Shown: piece by piece, positions 24,726 to 36,667 of the stretch
Numbering within the stretch: position 1 is the stretch's first letter
How the letters are laid out: the number at the start of each line of letters is the position of its first letter
Assembly (NCBI RefSeq): GCF_029633865.1
Contig: NC_079212.1
Location: 103,067,584 to 103,131,583 of the forward strand
Reading direction: 5' to 3'
DNA: 64,000 bases
Source: Lampris incognitus
Taxonomy: Eukaryota; Chordata; Actinopteri; Lampriformes; Lampridae
Position numbers and translations under genes: made by a program
The notes under the pieces: generated by a model
Seen by the model: only the letters and a program-made list of their open reading frames with translations
The model's database searches: none
Told to the model about the DNA's origin: nothing

Positions 24726-25019
24726 TGCAGGCCATGTTCTTGGTTAAGGACAGTTATTTATTATCAATCAATCAATCAATCAGATTTTATTTGTATAGCA
24801 CTTTTCATACAAACAAATGTAACACAAAGTGCTTCACACAATAAAACAATGAAATCAATAACCCCCCCCCTACAAAAAAGAAATAAATAAAAGTACAGGC
24901 AAATTCTAGAAAAGTACAAACAAGTTTAAAACTGAGTTAGTGAAATAAGTAAAAGTGCCATAAACACTGATTAATTAAAAGTAACAACAGAGCAGAATAT
25001 ATAAAAATAGCAAAATATA

Positions 25020-25021
<2 letters not shown>

Positions 25022-25080
<59 letters not shown>
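25022..25080. repeat. (CA)n within LINE 3' UTR
   Basis: A perfect (CA)n run of ~59 bp between the C-terminal block and the 3' tail of the L2 LINE. Confidence 0.95.
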
Positions 25081-25082
<2 letters not shown>

Positions 25083-27160
25083 TGAATTTAGCTGTAGGGT
25101 GTTTTGAAAAGTAATGTTTTTAACCTGCTTTTAAATGTGTCCAGTGTGGGGGCCTCTCTCAGGTCCTCAGGCAGGGCGTTCCATCTACTTGGGGTGTAAA
25201 TAGAAAATGCAGCTTCCCCTGCTCTAGACCTAGCACGAGGGATGGTTAAAAGACCACTGCCATTGGATCTGAGAGTTCTCGCTGGTTTATAGGGAATTAA
25301 CATATCTTAGCGTGGTGCAAGGCCATTTAGCGCTTTGTATACAATTAAAATAATTTTAAAATCAATTCTAGTTTTTACGGGGAGCCAATGCAGAGATCTA
25401 AGAACAGGTGTAATGTGCTCATACTTTTTAGTTCTGGTGAGAACACTTGCTGCCGCATTTTGAATTAATTGTAGTTGGTACACAACGGATTTTGGGAGGC
25501 TGGTGAATAGTCCATTGCAGTAGTCTAGTCTACTTGTTATAGAAGCATGGATTAATTTCCAAAGTCTGATATTGATAGAAAGCCCCTTAGTTTTGAAATG
25601 TTTTTAAGATGGTAGAAGGCTGATCTTGTGAGATGATTGATGTGGCTCTTAAAATTTAGATCACTGTCCATGATTCCACCAAGATTTTTAGCTTCACCTT
25701 TGCACTCCAGAGACAGAGAGCTGAGATGAGCTGCAATTCTCTGTCTCTGAGTCTTTGCACCGAAAATAAGTATTTCTGTCTTGTCTTTGTTCAGTTGTAA
25801 AAAGTTATCTGACATCCATAAAGTAATATCGTCAATACACTGAATTAGGGAACGTATGGGAGATAGGTCATCAGAAGATAGGGATATGTAGAGTTGTGAG
25901 TCATCTGCATAATTATGGTAATTTATTTTGTGTTTCTGTATAACCTGTGCAAATGGGAGCATATAGAGATTGAATAGTAGTGGTCCAAGAATCGAACCTT
26001 GGGGTAGCCCACACGTTATACCCACTTTGTCCGAGGAAAAGTCTCCAATAGACACAAAAAACTGCCTGTCCTGAAGGTATGTTCTAAACCAGTTGAGAAC
26101 CGGGCCAGAGAGGCCGACCCATTTTTCTAATCTCTCTAGAAAATATCATGATCAACAGTGTCGAAAGCAGCACTGAGATCCAGGAGCACAAGAACAGACA
26201 ATTTATTAGAATCTGTGTTCATATGCAGATCGTTCACAACTTTGATAAGTGCTGTTTCTGTGCTATGGTGAGATCGAAAACCCGATTGACAAATGCCTAG
26301 AAGGTTGATAGATATTAGATAGTTATTAACTTGAGAATAAACTGTTTTTTCAAGGATTTTGCTGAGGAATGTTAAGTTGGAGATGGGCCTGTAGTTGGCA
26401 ATAACTGTCGCATCAAGATTACTCTTCTTCAGAAGTGGTTTAACGACAGCTGTCTTAAGTGCTGCAGGAAATATACCTGCCTGAAGAGAGTAGTTAATAA
26501 TTTCTAAAACATCATGTGCTAAGCAATTAAAAACATTTTTAAAAAATTTGGTAGGGAGAGGATCCAAGCAGCAGTTGGACGACCTGAGCCGCCTAACAAT
26601 ATTGTCTAGACTTTTAAGGTCTAGAGTGTCAAAGTGAGACATGGTACCAGTAATATTTCTGGAGAACTGGAGGGTAGGTTCATTACTGGATCTTGAGGCA
26701 CTAATGTTCTGTCTAATGGCAATAATTTTGTTATTGAAGAATGTAGCGAATTGCTCACATATTTGAGTGGACAGCATCTCTGATGGGTTTGGAGATGGTG
26801 GATTAATAAGTCGGTCAATAGTGGAGAAAAGCACTTCACTGTTGTTAATATTTTCATTAATGATTTTAGAGAAAAAAGACTGTCTGGCCTGTTTAATTTC
26901 TTTGCAGTACTCATTCAGTCTGTCCTTGTAAATTTCATGGTGAACCTGAAGTTTAGTCTTTCTCCACTGTCGTTCTGCTTGGCGACAGTCTCTCTTAAGC
27001 TGCCTAATAACCACTCCATTTCTCCAGGGGGCTTTTTGTTTTTCTATGTTTTTAGTTTTAACAGGTGCAATGTTGTCAAAGATATTCCGTATTTTTGAGT
27101 TGAAGTCGTTCACAAGATCCTCAGTTTGTGATGACATGAATGGCGACAACTCATTTACGG

Positions 27161-27235
27161 ATATATACCAAGTCCAGTTGCACTTGATTCAACTCCTTTG
27201 GATAACCATGACCTGGATGAATGAGAACATTCACA
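27161..27235 (+). mobile_element. 75-bp retroelement-tail insertion in LINE ORF
   Basis: A perfect 16-bp direct repeat GACAACTCATTTACGG (27145-27160 and 27236-27251) flanks a 75-bp segment nearly identical to 21622-21710. The insertion lies between endonuclease and RT of the L2 LINE on the opposite strand and breaks its reading frame. It therefore came after the LINE. Confidence 0.88.
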
Positions 27236-28569
27236 GACAACTCATTTACGGTTTTCTGAAAGGTTTCAATTGTGTAATTATCAATGAAGTGTTTTGTTAG
27301 CATGTGAGTGCTCTTCTGTTGTACAGGAAGAGCAGACACATCAAAAATATACAACAGTGATCAGAGATAGCAACATCCATGACAGGGGGTACAGTAATAT
27401 TAAGTCCTTCTGATATGACTAAGTCTAGAGTATGCCCCTACTTGTGTGTGGGTCCAGAAACATGCTGAGTGAGAGAAAATGCCTCCAGTAAGCCAATTAG
27501 GTTTCTAGCATCGGGGTCTGTTTGATTGTCAACATGAACATTAAAATCACCCAGGATGATGAAATAATCATAGTTAGTGGAAACCGTAGACAGTAGGTCC
27601 GAAAATTCGTCAAGAAAGCCATGTTTAGATTTTGGTGGCCGATAGACAGTAATTATTAAAATCGTAGCAGTACAATGTATGGTAAGAGCAAGGTGTTCAA
27701 AAGACGTGAATTTCCCGAGGGGGGTTTCCTTGCAGCTATAGGAATCAGAGAAGACAGCAGCTATTCCACCGCCTCTCTTATCAGATCTGGTGGTATGGAT
27801 GAATTTGAAGCCCAGAGGTGTAGTCTCAATAAGCGCGATTGCACCATTTCTATCCAGCCAGGTCTCGATCAGTAGGGTGAAGTCCAGGTTATACGTACTT
27901 ATAAGATCATTAACTAAAAATGACTTATTAGTTAGCGACCTGACATTTAATAAAGCCATTTTTATTGTCTGAGGTGCATGGCTTTGTTGGGGACTGATAA
28001 CGGAAGTCCGAACTGGCAACAAATTGTTTAGCTCCCTGTATGTTACAGGGAGATTACGGGGTCTGTGTCTATTGTTTATTATTACAGGAAATAGTATAGC
28101 AGAGTGACAGTCATTGGTATGATGGATCGAACCCACCAAAGGACCTGAATAAGTGGTTTACAACGGAACCAAAATTGAAACCACTCTGCTCCTGTGGACG
28201 TCAATTAGTGACGGAACTGTCTGCACCTGTGTGTGGGCACCAAACGTTATTGTCTCTGTGATTTAGCTGGTTAGTGGCTCTGTCTAGTCAAGGAGTAGAC
28301 AGCATAGGTCAAGTGTATGGTGTGGGGTGAGGTCAAAATAAAGTAGAGCAGCATGCACTTTATTTCACATGTTTTGCACTTTCTTTCACATGTTATCCCT
28401 CCATTATGATCTAGCATACACAAACACATACATAGGACAGGACTCTATGATATTATGTCTCCACTGTAATTGGGCCTACAGACAGACAGAAAGACTGAGA
28501 ATTTTGAATACAGTTTTCCAACATGCCCTTTCTTATCATAATGACATTCAAATAATCTGTATGTTAGGC

Positions 28570-31141
28570 AAGCAGAAACTGCCAGTGGAGGAGCGGAGGA
28601 AAAGGGATAGGGAGTGCCAAAATAAGAGAAGAGAGAAAGTGTACAGTCAGCCAGAGATGAAAAGAGAGATACTAGAGAAGGAAAACAAAGGTGGAAGAAA
28701 GGATTCAAGAAGGATTCAACTTGGAAAAATTCACAGTAAAAACACAGACTGCGAGAGAGAGCAGTATATCACTACAGGCTGACACGCTCCCTGATGGTCC
28801 ACTAGACTAGAGTGTAGAATTGCCGAGCAGCCGAAGATGTTTTCTTACAAGTCAAAGGCAAAGGAGAAAAACTCGGAAAAGACATCTAGAGAAATTTTGA
28901 ATATGAAAAGGAAACGGAGGAAGGTAAAACAAGTGTGGAACAAACTGTGAAAGCAAATATGGCAACGAAAGCAGGTACAAAATAAAACCCAAATAAATTA
29001 TCCAGAGAGAGAGAGAGAGGGAGACCAACAAAATTATGCAAAGAATTACACTTAAAAATCTTTTGATCAGAAGAACGCTTCTCTTCACAATGTTCTCACC
29101 AGAAAGCTTCCGAGGAACAAACAGATTTGGTCAAAGAATAAGACACTTCACAAGTCCAGTGGTCAACCATTGACACTATCTGGCTGGATTCTGAAAAAGC
29201 ATCACCTTCTTCATAAGATTCAATGGCTTGTTGATGTAAAAGTTGATGAGAGAAAGGAAACACACAACACAGAAGAAATCAACAATCATTGATAGTGTCA
29301 CCAAGACTGTCCAGGAGTTCTTCATTAGCTCTGCACGTCTTACGACAGACAAAAGTGACATGATCACACAAAAAAAGGTCAAGCAGCAGAGAATAATCCT
29401 TACTGTCACTATGATCAACCTACATAGTGGGTACATCTTTGTGTCTTAATTGCATCCACGTTTCCCTCATTTGCGTCTTTTATTTGCGTCTACGTCCCTC
29501 CCACCGGGGATCATGGTGAGACACAAGGAGAAAAGAAATGAGGAAATATATTTTTAGAGAAATGAGACATCCTTTCCTCTCAAGCGTCATAGGAAGCAAC
29601 GTCCATTTACGATAATGGAGGCACAGCTGGGTTCCCTGTCTGCATTACATATCAAAAAGAAAATAACGGGCACTTACACATGTGGTGTTTCTCCACCATC
29701 TCGTTCAAATGTGCCGGGTGGAGAATTGGCTCCTCAGAGATTCCTCCTCATTCCTCGATCCTCAGAGCAGAAATAAGAGCTTTGGGACGGCCTTCAAAAT
29801 GGTGGACCAGAACTACTTCTAGCTCAAGTGAGGATTGAGGAGTGAGAAAATACCAAATAAGAGACTTGAGATGTGCTCACTGACTTGCTAAGATGTAACC
29901 CAACTGTGAGACTCAGTTATTCATCATTCTGTGCTCTGCAACCATTCTACATCACACCACCAAAAGCCTCTGATTGAAAGACCTGTTTTTATCAGTAACC
30001 TTCCAGAGTGTGGTTTCATGAAGACTACAATATTGGAAGAGAGCTTTAATCTGGTGAGTTGTTCTTCTGCAAGTGAGGCATGCCTTCTTCGGACCTGCTG
30101 AAGATGTGCTAACAAATGCACAACTCTTACCCTGGAACAAGACAGAACCCCTGTCGAATGGAAGCAATGGAAACATGTTGAGGAACAAATAGGGAACAGC
30201 AAATTCACTAAAACAAAGCTTTTAAAGCATGGTAGTAGTCTGTCTATGTTCATCCAATTGTATGAGGAAAAGATCAAAACTGAAACCACAACACATATGT
30301 GCTTAGTAAGAAACCAGTCCCAGGTAAACAGGAATTCAATTCAAATGTGTGATAGAAATAGCGTACATGTCGCCTTCTCAGAAATTTGGAAATGTATACA
30401 ACTCTGAAGTTCAGGCTTGCCATTTTGGACAAAATTTGTTACAGATAATTCTTCATACTTAAATGTACTGGACTAAAGGACAAAAGAGTAGATTTTGCAC
30501 AGTATCTGAGTTGAAAAGACACAAGATGCCTCATTGATTTGGACATACATGGATCCAGTGCTCAGAGACATCAATTCAAAGTTCCTGTCAGTTGACACAT
30601 TTCATTTTTGGTATGATTGTCCTAGTAAGCAGTATAAAAACAAGAAGAACTTCCTTGTTCTTTGTGAAGTCCCACCCGCAGTGGGTATCAAATCATCAAG
30701 CTGGAATTTTTTCCCCCTACATCACATGGCAAGAGTGTTCCAGATGTCATTGGGGGAACACTAAAAAGAACAGCTGACAGCCTTGTACTGAAAGAAAGGA
30801 TATAGAAGATGGGAAAACCTTCTATGAAACTGTGTCTAATACTTCAAATGGTGTCACGCTGTATTACATTGATGAAAATTACATGACAAGATATGACACT
30901 TCTCACACAACCACTCAAACAAGTTCTGTCAACATACACAGGCCATCCCGTCCAATCAGAGTAGCATTTGCTACAGAGTGATGTGTTTTTGCGGTAAGGC
31001 ATTTATTTGCCAGTGCTTCAACCCCAGTGCTTTTGATTTCCATGGCTCTACAGAAGAACACAAGAGGGACAGCACAGAGGTCAGTTCTGATGAACGCACC
31101 GTGTCAGATTCCAGTAGGGTAAGTCCTCTGGCATTGTTAAT
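28570..31141 (+). pseudogene. Decayed gene of an unnamed repeated family (5' part)
   Basis: Reading fragments in all + frames keep the order of a family that I recognise from many fish and invertebrate genomes as 'uncharacterised protein', without a settled name. A basic N-terminal segment lies at 28573-28760 (EERRKRDRECQNKRREKVYS, later KENKGGRKDSRR). A block ending KKVKQQRIILT lies at 29290-29420. ALQPFYITPP is near 29935. WKQWKHVEEQIGNSKFTKTK and MFIQLYEEK lie at 30160-30270. VHVAFSEIW is at ~30368. FHFWYD and SKQYKNKKNF lie at 30600-30655, and FYETVSNTSNGVTLYYIDEN at 30820-30880. The family order D(F)SEN ... FWSDG-QY-NK ... HGKG-DG-GG hints at an RNase H-like nuclease (inference). The gene has several stops and is not expressible. 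A SINE (31153-31595) splits it. The piece from 31607 is a separate entry. Confidence 0.6.
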
Positions 31142-31152
31142 GGAAGAGATGG

Positions 31153-31595
31153 GCCTGGGTGGTGTGGCGGTCTATTCCATTGCCTACCAACATGGGGATA
31201 GGCGGTTTGAATCCCCGTGTTACCTCCGGCTTGGTCGGGCATCCGTACAGACTCAATTGATTGGCCGTGTCTGTGGGTGTGAAGCCAGATGTGGGTATGT
31301 GTCCTGTTCGCTGCACTTGCGCCTCCTCTTGTCAGTCGGGGCACCTGTTCGGGGGGGCTGGGGGGAATAACGTGATCCTCCCATGCGCTATGTCCCCCTG
31401 GCAAAACTTCTCACTGTCAGGTTAAAAGAAGTGGCCGGTGACTCCATATGTATTGGAGGAGGCATGTCTGCAGCCCTCCCCGTATTAGCAGAGGGGGTGG
31501 AGCAAAGATTGGGATGGCTCGGAAGAGTGGGGTAATTGGCCAGATACAAATGGGGAGAAAAAGGGGGAAAAGTCCAACAAAAAAAAAAAGGAACA
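31153..31595 (+). mobile_element. tRNA-derived SINE, family A copy 3
   Basis: The tRNA-like head contains A-box and B-box-like segments (GGTGTGGCGGTCTATTCCAT; GGTTTGAATCCCCGTG). The standard central domain follows, then GGGTAATTGGCCAGATACAA and a poly(A)-rich end (31578-31590). A perfect 11-bp target duplication GGAAGAGATGG flanks it (31142-31152 and 31596-31606). It sits inside the unnamed-family pseudogene, so it inserted after that gene was already in place. Confidence 0.92.
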
Positions 31596-31606
31596 GGAAG
31601 AGATGG

Positions 31607-31960
31607 AGCAGGAGCCCCTGAGTGGTCCTGAGGGCACTATCACAGAGATAACTATTGACAGCACTAAAAGTGGAGACTGGCTGCTGTTGTGTATGATGAG
31701 CACTAGTGGCTGACAAAGGCCGTTGCTGTTAATAATGAGCACCAAGACATCAAAGTAGAGTTTCTGCAACCCTATGGCCCAACAGCAAATTTTCACTCAA
31801 AGCATGGGAGGAAGGATATTTGTTTCTGCCCAGTTTCAGACATTCTAGTAATGCTATGGGGAAAGTCAGCCCCCCTTCAATCCAGTCACACAACAGAGCC
31901 TTACACCATAGATTCTCAAGTAATGGACTTCATAGAGGAGAAGCATGCCCATCGTCTGTT
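31607..31960 (+). pseudogene. Unnamed-family gene, 3' part after SINE
   Basis: This is the continuation of the decayed gene upstream. The frames carry DIKVEFLQPYGPTANFHSKH and ICFCPVSDIL (31745-31840), which match the family's C-terminal 'KVEFLHPHGPx-SFHWP-x-D-C' block. A W-rich element precedes it (31670-31690). The reading frame has stops. Confidence 0.6.
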
Positions 31961-33125
31961 GCCGAATACCGAAATTATGCAGGTCAGACAAAAAAATTAA
32001 TCTATCCCTGGGGTACAATAAATAGCATTACAATAGCATTTTAAAACATTGTAGCTTAACATTAGATCAGGGTACCAAGGGTTTGGTTTCATTGTTGGAA
32101 GTGTTCTGAATGTTTCAGATAAAGTGGCTTGAGTATGGAATCAAATAACTGAGTAAGAGTGTCATGACTTTTTCCTGATGTTTTCCAGCAAGCCACCGAA
32201 AAGCAGGCCACTTAGCAGAGGCGTGTTATCCACTTTAGCTGGTGGGCCACTGCCACCCCCCCCCCACCCAACAGTTACAATAGGAAAATCTTGTTTTAAT
32301 AAAGAAAAGAAAGTTTCTTACTTTCATCACCTCAATCAGATTTTTGCCAACACTGTCAGATGTTCGTCAGCACCGTCACATGGTCATTTTTTTAAAATTT
32401 TCTAAGAAAATAAGTTACTGTTTGTTAAGTACATATTGTGAATCAGTTAACAGACCAACAATGTATGTCTTAGGGAATTTCCTTTTTTTTAGCAATGTTA
32501 TTTTATGTGCTTAATATTAAAAACAAAGTTTGGTTATAAAGAACTTTTGAAACTTCAGAATAGTATGGAATAGAAAGAAAACAATAAATAACACATTTAT
32601 TTAAATTTCTGAGTAACTGCACCAACATTAGATACCTGAGGACTTTAAACATTTGTTAGACTTAACAAATTAAAGTGTTTTTGGTTGGATCTGATGGCAT
32701 TGACATGGACGTGTTATGAATGGAATAAAGTTCATTTTTGAAAACTTTAGAATAAAAATCTCGTTTCTTTGCATGTTTCAATAGCTGAAGCTTATGTCTA
32801 CCAGCATATGCTTTTCAAATTCAAAAAGTATACTAAAACAAAAAACAGAAATAAAGAAATTCTTGGTATGTTTTGTCCCGAGTGTCAAGAATGGGTGACA
32901 GAAAAAAAGTCCTTCCCTAATCAGCTGTTGTATTTCCCATTGGACGGCTGTATTTACAGGGCTCATTTGTCAATCAGCTTTTCCCAGAGAAACACTGATG
33001 TCTGCAGCGCAAAGTTGGCAGGGTGACAAATCCACATTCAGCAGCAAACCACAACTTTCCCATTACTGCCCTGAGAGATGTGTGTGAGCATGTCTGTAGG
33101 GGTTGGAGTGTGTATGCATTTGATT
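31961..33125. other. Intron, no gene; motif pair at 32347
   Basis: AT-rich. A C-homopolymer lies near 32258-32267. Two diverged copies of the CAACACCGTCAGAT motif lie at 32347-32361 and 32367-32380. The segment 32870-33030 is repeat-free and balanced in composition. Confidence 0.5.
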
Positions 33126-33126
33126 A

Positions 33127-33128
<2 letters not shown>

Positions 33129-33171
<43 letters not shown>

Positions 33172-33172
33172 G

Positions 33173-33204
<32 letters not shown>

Positions 33205-33210
33205 TGTGCA
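33129..33210. repeat. (GT)n-(GTGC)n microsatellite
   Basis: (GT)n, then alternating GTGC/GCGT, then GTGCACGCGTG. The alternating purine-pyrimidine with CG steps is Z-DNA-prone. Confidence 0.95.
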
Positions 33211-34430
33211 CGCGTGTATGGGTGTATGCACAAAAGATGTCAACTAGATTAACTGCTTGATACTGCTAATCAAGCATGTAATCTAGTTTGTGGTCATATT
33301 TATGTGTGTTAGTGTGTTTGTGTGTGTATGGTGTGAGTGAGAGCGAGAGAGAGAGAGAAAGACAGAAAAATAAAGAGCGAATGAGGCATTTAGTCTGGTA
33401 TCATAATGAAAAAGAAAGGAATAGATTAAATGTTTTATTTTGAGAACTCAGCAGGTTACCATGGTTACATGCAGAATCTGTATAAGTGTACAACATCAAG
33501 TATTACTTTGATAATTGACGTAACGATATTGAAGTCAATAAAGACCCGTCTGTGTCTATAATTTGTTTGTTCAAGATTGAAGTTGGCTTGTCTATTTCCT
33601 GACTATTGAAAAAAAGCGCATTTTGAGCAATTTCTTGGCCATATCGCTTTCGGAGATTCTTGGATTACCTGATTAAAAAAGGTTGGAGAAAAAAAAATAC
33701 ACTTAAAGTTTGTAAATTGTAGTCCATAATGAATTGAACTTCAGTCAAAATTTTCGTACTGTCGTTTTAGGAAAACTCACCCCTGCCAATCAGAATCAGG
33801 AAGCCAACTCAAACATCGGTTAAATGATATTTAATCATGATTAAGAAAGTAATTGTACTTGATACTGTCGGCCAAATACGTGCTTCAGTGAACGAGAATC
33901 AATCAGCCCTTGTAAGCGAACACTAATACACCAGCACAACCTGGTAAAACGCACTAACAAACACAACCAGTCAGGTCTTCATATTGAGACGGATACCGAT
34001 ATTTAATCATTGACGTCTTTGGATAATGTTTATGTTGTTGGAGTACTCTTAAACGTGCGCTTAATGTTTGTAATGATTATTCAACCTGTCATCGAGCCAC
34101 CGAGCTACCGTCATTAATTCAGTCCACTCGCGGCTACGTGCAGCGCGGCGTTGCCAGGAACAGCAAGGCCTGCTCTGCTTTTACTCAGGCTTCATTGGCT
34201 CAAATTAGTAAATGGCAGACAATGTTGTTGTAAAAGATAAGATAAAGTTAATTGATACCTTGGGGGAAATTGGGTAACTGCGACTACAAAGGAAAGAATA
34301 TAACAACAAGACAGGGAAATCTGAAAACATACAATAAAGAAAAAGTGCATCAGTAATGCAAGAGGAATTTTCTACAAGTGAAGGCCACATTGCAGCGGAG
34401 CTAGTATCTAGCGTTAGCCATGTAGGTTGA
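33211..34430. other. Intron, no gene recognised
   Basis: A short (GA) patch lies at 33340-33356. A GC-richer segment at 34090-34200 contains GCAGCGCGGCGTTGCCAGG. Nothing is coding. Confidence 0.45.
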
Positions 34431-34437
34431 CTTATCC

Positions 34438-34478
34438 GCTGGAATTCCACGTGCCCAACAGCTGGAATTCCACGTGCC
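34438..34478. repeat. 18-bp direct repeat with paired E-boxes
   Basis: GCTGGAATTCCACGTGCC occurs at 34438-34455 and again at 34461-34478. Each copy carries a CACGTG E-box (34448-34453, 34471-34476). A CAGCTG E-box (34459-34464) spans the junction. Confidence 0.9.
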
Positions 34479-35162
34479 TTACCCTGACATGACTAATTAA
34501 AGACCTTTGCGCACCAAATTTTTTTGTCCAATATTTTGAATTGTACAACATGTGGAAACACATACTGTATATCTGTGGATGCTTACAGGTTGCTCGCCAA
34601 CCTGTCGCACATTTGCAATTCCTCGATTTTTAAATCCAACCAGGTTTTTTTTTTTTTTTGCATTTCGCATCAACTGAGCCAAGCACCTGTTTTTTTTTGT
34701 TTTTTTTGTTTTTTTTTTTGGCCATTTTCACCTTTTATTATATGGTGATGGCGAAGAGGCAGACAGGAAATGGGGAGAGAAAGAAAGAGAGATTTTTGAT
34801 TTTTAAAAAGTAACTTTTATTTAAAGAAAATACAATCATATTCAAAACACAGAGCAAATAAATAGATATTTAAAAATAAAAATGAATCACATCAGTTCTC
34901 CAGAAAAAACAAGTTGGTTGTCTTTTACCGAACACAACACATCCCCATGAGCCCAGATAACACAGGATTGCTGGATATCTTTCATTTCTCTGTAATAAAT
35001 GAAATCAATCATCATCCTGGCTTTTACCATTCTAGTAAACAGCGCTTTACATCAATGTCTACTGAGTCGTCGATCTTCCTCTTTCTGCTTACATAAATAG
35101 CCAGAGAGAGAGAGAGAGAGGTTACACATGCAACAATGGTCAGCATCAGTGGTCACCAGAGG
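34479..35162. other. Intron, homopolymer-rich, no gene
   Basis: Long T runs lie at 34645-34660 and 34690-34720, A-rich sequence at 34800-34880, and (GA)n at 35103-35119. Confidence 0.6.
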
Positions 35163-35605
35163 GGCGTCGTCTGGGTAGCGTAGCAGTCTATTGTGTTTCC
35201 TACCAACACGGGGATTGCCACTTCGAATCCCCTTGTTACCTCCGGCTTGTTCCGGCATCTCTGCAGACACAATTGGTCGTGTCTGCAGGTGGGAAGCCGG
35301 ATGTAGGTATATGTCCTGGTCGCTGCACTAGTGCCTCCTGTGGTTAGTTGGGGTGCCTGATCGGGGTGGGGGGGGGTAGCGTGATCCTCCCACGCGCTAC
35401 GTCCTTCTGGTGAAGCTCCTCACTGTCAGGTGAAAATAGGTGGCTGGCGACTCCACATGTATCGGAGGAGGCATGTGGTAGTCTGCAGCCCTCCCCGGAT
35501 CGGCAGAGGGGGTGGAGTACCGACCGGGACGGCTTGGAAGAGCGGGGTAATTGGCCAGATGCAATTGGGGAGAAGAAGGGGGAAAAAGCCAAACAAACAA
35601 ACAAA
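35163..35605 (+). mobile_element. tRNA-derived SINE, family A copy 4
   Basis: The head GTCTGGGTAGCGTAGCAGTC is followed by GGGATTGCCACTTCGAATCC (decayed B box), the central domain, and GGTAATTGGCCAGATGCAAT. The tail is (CAAA)n-rich (35590-35610). No clear target duplication is visible. Confidence 0.85.
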
Positions 35606-36584
35606 ACAATGGCCTAAAAACAAAGACCAAAATCAAGAAGTCAACTCTGTGATGGCAGAGTAAGAAGAGCTACTAAATTGTCCCAACACCACTATGCAGC
35701 AACGTACACAAACATTACAAAATTATTAGGAATGGGAATCGGCAGGTATCTCCCCATTTGATATTCCAATGATATTTTAGTACCAGTTTGGTACATATTG
35801 GGATTTTTCAAATATCGTATTGGTATTGCAGTTAACAATTCAAATTCACATATACAGAGATGTAGAATTAATTGGAAATGTTGCGTTATCAAAATCATCA
35901 CAACTTAGTATTGCAATTTCACAGACTCGATTTTAGCCCCCCACCCCTAAAATTATGTAATAAATCCTGAAGGTATTGGCTTTGAACAGACCCAATGGTC
36001 ATTGTTTATTATGCTGGCTTGGGCTGCATGTGTTAGCATGGTATTATGCGTAAGCATCAGTTAGCCTTTGTACCATATACAGATTGGTTACTTTTATTAT
36101 CAAAAGTTGAGTTGTACGGTGTAGTTAAGGCACATTTCAGGTGTTTCCAGGTGTGAATGTCACAAAATACACATTTTTTCAGACCCAGTCCCCACAAAAT
36201 GCATGGGACTCAGTTTGCAAGATAGAGTGAGTAAAATATTGGAACTGAATTTTTTTGTAATGCTGTCTCTGTAAAACACAGTTCTTAAGCACAATATCAT
36301 AAATCCTGTCTAAAGGGCTTGTTATTATCATTCCAGGCACAGTGAAAGCACTTCCCTTTTCCCCCTATTAGCACCACCTGTGGACACCAATCATGGTTTG
36401 GGCTCACTCATGAAGTGTTTATGCTGTGTGCTTGTGTATGTTGCTTGCAGATTTGTGTCTGTGCACATTTTTGTGTATACGCACCGGAATTTGAACATGT
36501 ACACAAATTATGTGTATTAATATGTGCATGTGAAGATAATGAGCATGACCTGTATTGTGCACATGCACGCACGCGCCCCCTCAC

Positions 36585-36585
<1 letters not shown>
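35606..36585. other. Intron, no gene
   Basis: AT-rich unique-looking sequence. Confidence 0.5.

Positions 36586-36589
<4 letters not shown>

Positions 36590-36665
<76 letters not shown>
36590..36665. repeat. (CA)n microsatellite
   Basis: A nearly perfect (CA)n run of ~75 bp. Confidence 0.98.

Positions 36666-36667
<2 letters not shown>

Larger units (their letters stand above)
24766..28350 (-). mobile_element. L2-type LINE with EN and RT, decayed
   Basis: The apurinic-type endonuclease (27438-28139) shows LNVRSLTNK, LIETWLD, KRGGGIAAVF, VYRPP and ILGDFNVHVD. After a short insertion (27161-27235), the RT continues at 26136-27149 with [49 protein letters not shown] and [15 protein letters not shown]. 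The RT palm (25552-26055) keeps GLPQGSILGPLLFNLYMLPF and an intact YADD box (YADDSQLY). The C-terminal L2 block lies at 25088-25303 (ARSRAGEAAFSIYTPSRWN). The 3' end is an AATAAAATCTGATTGATTGA-type tail near 24766-24790, with a (CA)n array in the 3' UTR (25022-25080). Frame changes separate the pieces, so the copy is inactive but younger than the one at 9.6-12 kb. The region upstream of 28140 is the presumed 5' UTR, and its outer limit is approximate. Confidence 0.85.

Noticed and set aside
20582..25080. CRISPR arrays
   Set aside because: All direct repeats here are microsatellites or target duplications, with no regular spacers. The genome is eukaryotic.
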